This document shows positions 56,613 to 64,000 of a stretch of DNA of 64,000 bases, piece by piece. The position numbers and the translations under genes were made by a program. The stretch's first letter is position 1. The number at the start of each line of letters is the position of its first letter. The notes under the pieces were generated by a model, which was not told the origin of the DNA, did not search any database, and saw only the letters and a program-made list of their open reading frames with translations. Source of the DNA: Agapanthus africanus (Eukaryota; Streptophyta; Magnoliopsida; Asparagales; Amaryllidaceae); contig JASDDO010000014.1 of assembly GCA_030015575.1 (NCBI GenBank), forward strand, positions 162,163,911 to 162,227,910, read 5' to 3'.

Positions 56613-57950
56613 ATGTTTGACTACGAAGTTCTTCCGAGCATGGATTGGTTAGCCACGTGTTATGCATTCGCCGACTACCGTAAGAAGGCGGTCAGATTTA
56701 ATTTTCCGGGTAAGCCAGTTCTTGGTTGTTTTTGGGGAGACCGTAGCATCACCTTTCCTAGTTTGATGTCTTCTTGTCGCGCTAGTCAGCTTTTGAGAAA
56801 AGGATGTCAGGAATTCTTAGCGTATGTTGTGATGTTAGAACCACAGAAGTTCCGTTGGATCAGGTCCCAATTATGAGAGAGTTTCCAAATGTTTTCCTGA
56901 CGAGTTACTTGGTTTGTCGCCAAAGCGCAATATTGAGTTCTGCTTTGACTTGGTTCCCGGCATGGTGCCTTTTTCTATACCGCCATATCGGGTGGACCCG
57001 GCAGAGCTTAAAGAACTGAAGGATTAGTTGCAAGATTATTGGATAAAGGGCTTGTTCGTCCGACTGCATCACTTGGGGAGCTCCTGTTCAGTTCGTCAAG
57101 AAGAAAGACGGCAGTTGGGTTTGTGCTTCGATTTTTGTCAGTTAAATCGGGTTACTGTGAGGAACAGATATCCCTAACTCGTATCGACGATTTATTTGAT
57201 TAGCTCCAGGATGCGGGACATTTCTAGGAGATTGATTTGCGATCAGGTGACCATTAGTTGCGGGTTCGAGAGGGTGATGTTCCGAAGAATGCTTTTCACA
57301 TGTTACGGGCGTTATGAATTTTGGTGATGTCGTTTAAGCTCACCAATGCCCCAGCAGTGCTTATGGATTTGATGAACCGTATATTCAGGCCGTTTCTTGA
57401 TAAGTTATTATCGTGTTCGTTGATGACATTTTAGTACACTTTTTGAGCCCCCCTAGGCAGTAATTGAGGATTTTGTTGCAGACCTTGAGGGAGCACCAAC
57501 TATTCGCTAAATTATCCACGTGCGATTTCTGGTTGGATGGTGTGGATTTCTTGGGACACATAGTTACGAGAGATGGTAAGTATGGAACTGAAAAAGATTG
57601 AGGCCGTTCATCACTGGCCCAGACCTGTATCAGTGACGAAGGTTCGCAGCATTTTGGGTTTGGATGGATGCTTTTGATATTTTGTACATGATTTTTCACA
57701 GATAGCTGAAACGTTGACCGGGTTGACCTGGAAGAGAGTTCCTTTTCTTTGGACTGAGGAATGCGAGCAGAGCTTTCAGCAGTTGAAGACTCGTTTGATT
57801 ACTGAGCCAGTATTATCTTTGCCTTCAAGATCATGCGGTTTTGTTGTTTATTGCGATGCTTCTCGGCAGTCGAAGACACACGAGCAGAACTATTCCACAC
57901 ATGACTTAGAGATAGCTGCGGTGGTTTTTACACTTAAGATTTAGAGACAT
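56613..57950 (+). pseudogene. Element D protease end, RT and RNase H, decayed
   Basis: 56613-56740 keeps the protease tail (LPSMDWLATCYAFADYRKKA). 56880-57460 is reverse transcriptase in several frames (FCFDLVPGMVPFSIPPYRVD, then CFDFCQLNRVTVRNRYP). 57714-57944 is an open RNase H start ([44 protein letters not shown]). Stops and shifts make it non-functional. Confidence 0.7.
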
Positions 57951-57969
57951 TACTTATACGACGAACCGT

Positions 57970-58675
57970 GCTAGAAATTTACGGACCACAAGAAGCTTGA
58001 AGTATATCCTTCAGCAGCGAGATCTAAATCTGAGACAGCGCCGTTGGATGGAGTTAGTGAAGGACTATGATTGCGAGATTCTTTATCATCCAGGCAAGGC
58101 GAATGTAGTGGCAGATGCTTTGAGTCGGAGGCCCGGAGGTAGTTTATCGTGTTTGAGCACAGTTCAAAAGCAGTCGTCGGCAGATTGGCAGATCCTATGC
58201 GACAGCCGAGTGCAGTTCGAGTTTACTCCGACCGGGGGACAGCTTGCACATATCCGTGCCCGTCCACAGTTACTTGACCGTATTCATGTGGCACAGTCCA
58301 GTGATGACCGTTTTTCAGAGATTATGGAACAGGTTAGACAGGACAGAGATTCCGAGTTCGTGATCGATGATCGGGGGATACTACGAATTGGGACTCGGCT
58401 GTGCGTACCAAATTCTGAGGGACCGAGGCACGAGATTCTTGAGGAGGCACATTGATCGGTATACAGTGTTCATCCGGGTTCCACCAAGATACTACGAATT
58501 GGGACTCGACTGTGCGTATTATGATTTGAGAGACATTTACTGGTGGGAAGGGATGAAGAGAGACTTCATAGACTTTGTTTCGAGATGCCTGACTTGTCAG
58601 CAAGTCAAGGCCGAGCACCGGAGGCCAGCGGGTGAGTTACAGCCTTTGCCCATTCCAGAGTGGAAGTGGGAGTAG
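57970..58675 (+). pseudogene. Element D RNase H end and integrase N-terminus
   Basis: 57997-58455 is open: [20 protein letters not shown] then [12 protein letters not shown] is the classic gypsy RNase H end before integrase. The zinc-binding part of integrase follows (YWWEGMKRDFIDFVSRCLTC). A 31-bp direct repeat (58378-58408, 58489-58519), 111 bp apart, interrupts the usual order between them. Confidence 0.75.
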
Positions 58676-58681
58676 ATTTCT

Positions 58682-59542
58682 ATGGACTTCATTGTGGGTC
58701 TACCCAGGACCAGTCGAGGGTATGACTCTATTTGGGTGATCGTGGATCGATTGACGAAAGCGGCTCACTTTCTTCCAGTGAAGACCACTTTTGGATTTGC
58801 TCAGTATGCCCAGATATACATCGATGAGATTGTACGATTGCATCTCGTTCCGACTTGTATCATGTCCGACCGAGGCACCTAGTTCACCAGCCGACTATGG
58901 CAGAGATTTCAGGAAGCTTTAGGCACCCGATTGGGTTTCAGCACTGCTTTTCATCCGCAGACCGACAGTCGGTCAGAGCGGACTATTCAGACTCTTGAGG
59001 ACATGCTCCGAGCGTGCGTTTTTGATTTCGGTGGCAGCTGGGATTATCATTTGCCCTTAATAGAGTTCTCCTATAATAACAGCTTTCAGGAAACGATTCA
59101 GATAGCACCCTTCGATGCGTTATATGGTAGGAGATGTCGATCGCCCGTATGTTGGATAGAGCTCAGTGAGAGCAGTATTTTGGGGCCGCAGATTGTGCAA
59201 GAGATGACCGAAAAGATTCAGTTGATTCGTGATAGGATGAGAGCGGCCCAGAGTAAGCAGAAGTCTTATGCGGACCGACGTCGACGCAGACTTGAGTTTA
59301 CCTTAGGCAATCATGTTTTCTTGAGGGTCTCTCCGATGAAGGGCGTGATGAGATTTGGGAGGAAAGGGAAGCTTAGTCCCAGATATGTGGGCCCCTTCGA
59401 GATTCTCGAGCGTATTGGCGCGGTTGCTTATCGGTTGGCTCTTCCGCCCAGTTTCCCAGATGTTCACCCCGTATTCCACGTATCGATGCTCCGTAAGTAC
59501 CTTCATGACCCTTCTCATGTGATTCAGCACAAAATGATCTAG
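58682..59542 (+). pseudogene. Element D integrase catalytic core and C-terminus
   Basis: [20 protein letters not shown] carries the first Asp, MSDRGT the second and RSERTIQTLEDM the Glu (D-D35-E). A TAG at about 58880 interrupts the core. The C-terminal GPF/Y module (YVGPFEILERIGAVAYRLAL then HPVFHVSMLRKY) is open and typical of Tekay-type chromoviruses. Confidence 0.8.
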
Positions 59543-59735
59543 CTAGAGCGCGACCTTTCTTTCAACGAGCAGCAGGTGGTCATTCTAGATCGGCAGGTGA
59601 AGAAATTGAGGTCAAAGGTTTTACCGTCCGTAAAGGTTCTTTGGTGTGGCCCGACCAGCGAAGAGGTCACCTGAAAGTCCGAAGACGGGATGAGGAGGAA
59701 ATATCCCCATCTGTTCGAAGGTACACGTAACTAGA
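59543..59735 (+). pseudogene. Element D chromodomain remnant
   Basis: After the stop at 59540 the frame continues as VVILDRQVKKLRSKVLPSVK, VLWCGPTSEEVT, a stop, and DGMRRKYPHLFEGT. This fits the chromodomain that chromoviruses carry at the integrase C-terminus and that directs insertion to heterochromatin. Confidence 0.6.
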
Positions 59736-59763
59736 TTTTTAAATTTAGGGATCGAATTTCTTT

Positions 59764-60038
59764 AAGGGGGGAAGATTGTAACGCTTTGAAAAGTCGTTTA
59801 AGTCAATTATATGTTAATTAATGATAATACGTGCTTTTCATAAAACTTAATTAATAACTTTTTTCTACATTGATTGGAATAAACCTATTTAATTATAAAA
59901 TTATGTAATTACATATATAATTGTGCTTTATTAGTTAACATTTAAATTATTGTTCACTTAACTATCTATTTTGTTTATTTATTATTTACTAAGCTAAAAT
60001 TTTAATTAAACATGCACAAATCTAGTGTTACCCTAGGT
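59764..60038 (+). repeat. Element D polypurine tract and truncated 3' LTR
   Basis: The tract AAGGGGGGAAGA precedes TGTAACGCTTTG at 59777. The LTR matches 51920-52180 and stops after CCCTAGGT, where element 4 LTR sequence begins. Neither element shows a normal LTR terminus at this joint, so it is a deletion or recombination breakpoint. Confidence 0.8.
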
Positions 60039-60153
60039 CACGTGTTTGCACGTGAGGCCCGGTCACGTGTGAGCACGTGATACCCCATTTGGGGGTTTTC
60101 CTTGCTGCTTTATTTGTATTTTATTCAGTTCCCATGAGGGAACAAATGCCCCC

Positions 60154-60196
60154 ACAGCGTTGTTCTCACGTGTTTTGCACGTGAGCGCAACGCTGT
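60154..60196 (+). promoter_or_regulatory. 19-bp-arm palindrome with G-box, element 4 PMD promoter
   Basis: Arms 60154-60172 and 60178-60196 pair at 17 of 19 positions around a 5-bp spacer, with CACGTG in both arms. Same position and spacer length as 5776-5814, with different arm sequence. Confidence 0.7.
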
Positions 60197-60259
60197 CATC
60201 TTTGTGGTCGTTGGATTTGCATAGGGAACGGGGCAGATGAACCATTTCCTATCACATCC

Positions 60260-60266
60260 TATAAAT
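60260..60266 (+). promoter_or_regulatory. TATA box of the element 4 PMD gene
   Basis: TATAAAT, 64 bp after the palindrome, as in element 1. The leader exon then runs to the 5' splice site at 60420 and carries mini-hairpins (GAGAAT-TTA-ATTCTC near 60330). Confidence 0.65.
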
Positions 60267-60419
60267 GCAGCGGTCTTATCAGTAACGCCTCCATTCCTTC
60301 ATCTTCTTCCTTTTTCATTTTCTTTGAGAATTTAATTCTCTTCCTCAGAGCACAGTTCTCTGTTCAACAAAACAAAATCCAGAGTTTAATTCTGTCAACA
60401 AAAAAGAATCCTTTTTTAG

Positions 60420-61058
60420 GTAAGGATCTTGAACGGCCGAGGAACTTTTTATAAAATTCTCCTTGGATTTTAAATCCACACCAAGGGTTTTTCCCTTTAA
60501 TAAAAACTTATCTTTCCAAGTTCTAAGAATGCACGATCTTTAGGTACTAAACCCCCAATGTTAGGCGTTTTTCTGCTCTTAGGGGATTGATGATGATACT
60601 TGTTTTCTTCTGGAATTTAATTCCATTCCAAAGAGATCAGCTCTGAAAATTTTCTTGGAATTTAATTCCTATTTTCAAAAGGAATTTAATTCCCTCAGAG
60701 AACTTAGTTCTAACAAGAAGACCTCTTGGGATTTTTATCCTCAGTTGTTCTTGACAAAAATTTTTAAGAGAGATTCTGTTTGATTTGCACAGAGTTCATG
60801 ATGGGCTTTTCCTTGGGGGAATGTGCAGAGATGTTTGAACTCCACTATTCATTTATTGAGAATCTTCCTTTTGTTCTTATAATGATTACCCTGCCTCATC
60901 ATTAGTGAACCGCCATATCGATTTGGTGAGGCCCATGTGTTTTGCAACCAATGGTCCCATGAAATAAGCTGCTTGTCGTTTTCTTTCATTGTCTTTATAC
61001 ACACACACACACACACACATATGGGTTTCATTAACAGTTTTCCCTTCCCTTATTTCAG
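60420..61058 (+). other. Element 4 PMD first intron
   Basis: GTAAGG to CCTTATTTCAG, 639 bp, ending five bases before the ATG. It contains a chain of mini-hairpins (GGAAT-TTA-ATTCC at 60612-60624 and further copies) and a CA microsatellite at 60999-61019. Confidence 0.65.
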
Positions 61059-61063
61059 GAACA

Positions 61064-64000
61064 ATGGCTTCTCTTCCATACTTTCCTTTTACCCGCTCAG
61101 AGGCTGCTTTTCCTCAATCACCGTCTAACGAAGAAGTGATGTCAATGATTAGGGCTCATGACCCGGATTGCACCAACCTGCTTTTGTGGGGAACCTGGTA
61201 CGGGCATATCATTCGGGGCCGCCGCAGCTTTCTTTCCGAGGTGCCAACAGAGCCTCTCCACCCATTCTTGCCGATGGAGCGTCCGCAGACTGCCTTTGCC
61301 ATGGAGGTGCTGGATTGGACTCCTGCGGGCCGGCTTGATCCATCGACAACTGGGATACCAAACCACCCTTTGCCAGCCATAGACATCTTGGGGCGTCGTA
61401 TTTGCCAAGGTGAAGCCCAGCCCCGGGGACAAGTTTATAAGATAGGGCTTACCCCTCGCCATCCAACGGGCTATCTTCTCTGGGCTCGTTATATCTTGTC
61501 TGCCCATCGTGCGTGACTGCAGAAGGTCGGGCTTTATCAGGCGGTGTACGCGTCTCTCTTTCATTATTAGTCTCTCCATGTCTGGTGGGTTAAACCTTTC
61601 CTAAATCAATGGAATCTCCCTACCAACACTTTCTTGTTAGGGGATCGCGAAGTTTCGATTTCTTTGGAAGAGTTTCGCGAGATCTCCGTATTGCCGATTA
61701 GGGGAGCGCCCTATGAAGAATTGCTGCCTCCTGACGAGTATGCATTCGCAACTGTGCCTGCTACGCTTGACGACTTGTCAACCGAAAATGCCGTCCGTCA
61801 CAAGTATCCAAGTCTAATCAAGACTCTGGGTATTTTCGAGAAGCTGTTCGCAGAGTCAGAGGAACAGGGCGTCATTTTTAAGAGTTTTATCACCTGTTCC
61901 TTCGTGGAGACGTCCTATCAAAGGAGGCTCCGAAGTTCGTGAATATTAACGACCCCTTCGGGTTTGGGCTAAATAAGCTACAGGCCAGAGAAGAAGATTT
62001 GCTACAGTTTTACATCCTAATCTTGTCGGCCGTACCTTTTGACTCGATTGCGGCTCCCAGTATTGATGAAGAAACTTTCTTCGTCGGTTTTATCAGCCTT
62101 TGGCTCAGTTGGTTTGTCGTTCCAATGCATCATCGCTTTATGAGAGCCTCGGTCATTTATCCTGCTCATCGCATTGCCGAAAGGACACCACTAGCCGTGG
62201 GCATGAGGCTGAGTACCATGGGCTGAATACTGCGTCCAATACCTCGACCCCGGGTGTGGATGTGGTGAGTTTCTCTCTTCATTATTTTACGTCGTGAATT
62301 GAGATGCACGTGTTAGGGGAATTAGTTGTGCACCAGAGACCGGGTTTTTATGATGCTTATACCTTCCCGCGGCTTATGAGGTTGGTGGATGCTTCTGCTC
62401 CTGATCCGACTCAGTTAGGGGCTCTTCGTGTGCTGCTTAATCCTTATGCCAACGAAGGCTGGATGGTATTCAATGTTCGAGTCCTCTCTGCTCTTTCGGG
62501 ACCTATTCAGCAGCTGTTTGATTTATCGAAAGAGGGAGCACCATCCTTGAAGCCTAGGGAAGCCATGCACTTGTATTCGATCAGACCAGGTTATTTGGTG
62601 TTCCGTCGAAACGATGCGGTTCTTTTTATGCGGTATAATCCATACCACTTTGCCTGGCAATTGGGTTATAACGAGGGTGTTCCCTTCGAGGCATTCATAG
62701 TGGAGCCCAGCTCGTCTTTGGAAGTTGTTCGTGACGCCACTCATCACTTCATGCGGCTGAACACCGGCTCTCCCTTCATGATCCCTGAGGCCAACTACAT
62801 TCCAAGGTGTGTGTGGGGTTTTTATGGGTTGGTACCGTCACCGAGTTGGTCCCATCATTGCCGAGGAGAAGAGGATACTTTTTGGATATAGAGCTCCCGC
62901 CCTGATCCAGGCTATGGGAGTCCCACCGTGACCGCGGACAATGGTTCACCCTCCCTTGAGGGGTACTGGTGCCTTACTTATTCCTGAGGCGGTGGATGCG
63001 GGCCTGACTCCACCCACAATTGGTATGCCAATACGCATTAGAGCTCAGACACGGGCTTCTGATGAGGCGTCGGTAGCAGTTATATCAGTTGCGGCATCAT
63101 CGATGGCAGTGTCATCATCGGTAGTACCGCCAAAAGAGGATGCTGGAGGCGAGGTTGGGCAACGTCGCACCAAAGCGCTGAAGGGAAGGAAGCAATCATC
63201 TTCCAGCGCTAGTTCCGGGTCGAAGCGGAGGAAGAAGACAGTTACCGGTCTGCTTGACTTTTTAATGGAATCCGAGCCTATCGTTCAAGACGAACCAATA
63301 TCTATATAAGAGCCGGATGATGGTCTTCTTTTTCCAGGTTCATCTGCCGAGGAAGCCGCACAATTGGCTGAGGCTATAAGGCATTCCCAGGATGAGATCG
63401 AGAACGTGCGCGTCTCGAAGAGTTCCTATCCTGCCGTAATATTCTACGAAGATCCTCCATCTATACGGCGAGTATTTATAGGTCCTCTGGAGCAGAGGGC
63501 AAGATAGCCCTCAAAAAGCATATCTCAGCCGCTTCTGAAGATGAGTTGTTGTTGTGGACCGGCGCCATGAATCTTCCCTAGAATCCCGGCGAGCATACCT
63601 TCTTAGGAAGGAACGTCGACTTGAAAAAGCTATACTCGAGGCATTTTGGCGTATCGGTATGCACATTTTCTGTATTTTTCCTTTGGCAAGTAATTTGTTT
63701 TACTTTCTATGTCTTCTTATCTTCGTAAAACTTTGCAGGGACTTCGGCCATGGCAGAGAATCTGAGCTCGAGTAGCGTCTTGACCGTGGACTCTATAAAT
63801 ATCCTTGATGAGACACCAGTAGGTATGGAGGGGGTCGCTACAGTTGCTATTCCTGCTGCAGAGCTTCCATTGGCGGCTTCTGTTTCCCTTGTGCCCGTTC
63901 ACCCTGAAGAGGTGTCCCTTCCGGCCATGGATTTAATTGACCTTTCTAGTGATGGCCTGGAGATGGTAGAACAGGTAACTGAGATTGCCGTCTCTGAAGT
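61064..64000 (+). pseudogene. Element 4 PMD gene, decayed and cut by the window end
   Basis: The ATG at 61064 starts a product closely like that of element 1 (FPFTRSEAAFPQSPSNEE for FPFIRSEGGFPEAPVDRE). The plant mobile domain core is present: VSISLEEFREISVLPIRG, LSLWLSWFVVPMHHRFMRAS, HYFTS...MHVLGELV. Breaks: TGA at 61515, a stop near 61568, a frameshift near 61905, a one-base offset near 62217, a stop near 62297, a frameshift near 62805, and later stops. A basic tail (SGSKRRKKTVTG) and an intron at 63657-63738 (GTATGC to TTTGCAG) follow. More exons lie beyond the edge. It is more decayed than the element 1 copy. Confidence 0.75.

Larger units (their letters stand above)
51920..60038 (+). 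mobile_element. Element D: Tekay/Del-type chromovirus (Ty3/gypsy), 3' LTR cut
   Basis: 5' LTR 51920-55205, PBS 55210, decayed gag-pol 55441-59735, polypurine tract, then the first 262 bp of the 3' LTR (59777-60038). Integrase followed by a chromodomain remnant and long LTRs point to the Tekay/Del clade. The 3' LTR breaks off at a joint with element 4, so no target duplication can be checked. Confidence 0.85.
60039..64000 (-). mobile_element. Element 4: left end of a second Tat-like element (continues past window)
   Basis: It begins inside an LTR remnant (60039-60144, ending GAGGGAACA like element 1), then a polypurine tract (60145-60153), palindrome, TATA box, leader exon, intron and PMD gene on the plus strand, in the same order as 5740-14800 of element 1. 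The sense strand is therefore minus and gag-pol should lie to the right of the window. Confidence 0.75.

Overview
The window is nuclear DNA of a flowering plant with a repeat-rich genome. I found no host gene, rRNA gene or prokaryotic feature. Nearly every base I could assign belongs to nested LTR retrotransposons. The signs are tRNA-iMet primer sites (TGGTATCAGAGC), 5-bp target site duplications, gag-pol remnants of Ty1/copia and Ty3/gypsy, plant mobile domain (PMD) reading frames, and GT-AG introns. The species cannot be named from the sequence.

Layout, left to right. (1) 1-3300 and 30665-32133: a minus-strand copia element of Angela/BARE type (gag start, long leader, PBS, one LTR), split by element 1. 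(2) 3301-30659: element 1, a 27.4-kb Tat-lineage Ty3/gypsy element with LTRs 3301-5764 and 28002-30659 and TSD CTTAG. Its gag-protease-RT-RNaseH-second RNaseH-integrase lies on the minus strand (27852 to 18549). Its left third carries, on the opposite strand, an intron-containing PMD gene with its own TATA box (5868), leader exon, introns and poly(A) signal (14837). A 3.47-kb solo LTR (6502-9970, TSD GATGA) sits in that gene's first intron. Minisatellites and hairpin cassettes fill 15.0-18.5 kb. (3) 32134-51.2 kb: three copies (A, B, C) of another gypsy LTR family around a protease fragment. B and C face each other as an imperfect palindrome. Copy A is interrupted by element 3 (32760-43740, TSD CTCCC), a non-autonomous relative of element 1 that keeps LTRs, part of gag and the hairpin/minisatellite region but has no pol and no PMD gene. 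(4) 51920-60038: element D, a decayed Tekay/Del-type chromovirus with an integrase-linked chromodomain, inserted in the 3' LTR of an older gypsy element. (5) 60039-64000: left end of element 4, another Tat-like element, with a second decayed copy of the antisense PMD gene. Its gag-pol would lie beyond the window.

How it fits together. In the Tat-like elements the sense promoter is in the LTR (TATATAAAG on the minus strand, about 0.5-0.7 kb from the LTR outer edge). The antisense PMD promoter sits just inside the opposite LTR, next to the polypurine tract. Introns of an antisense gene cannot be spliced out of the sense genomic RNA, which would explain how they survive retrotransposition.

The most unusual signal is that the non-coding parts of these Tat-like elements, and not the copia or chromovirus LTRs beside them, are built from short inverted repeats: chains of mini-hairpins in LTRs and PMD leaders, GGAC-N6-GTCC arrays, palindromic G-box arrays, and a six-hairpin cassette seen seven times. 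Several stems differ between copies by paired substitutions. All coding regions here are pseudogenic; element 1 is the best preserved.
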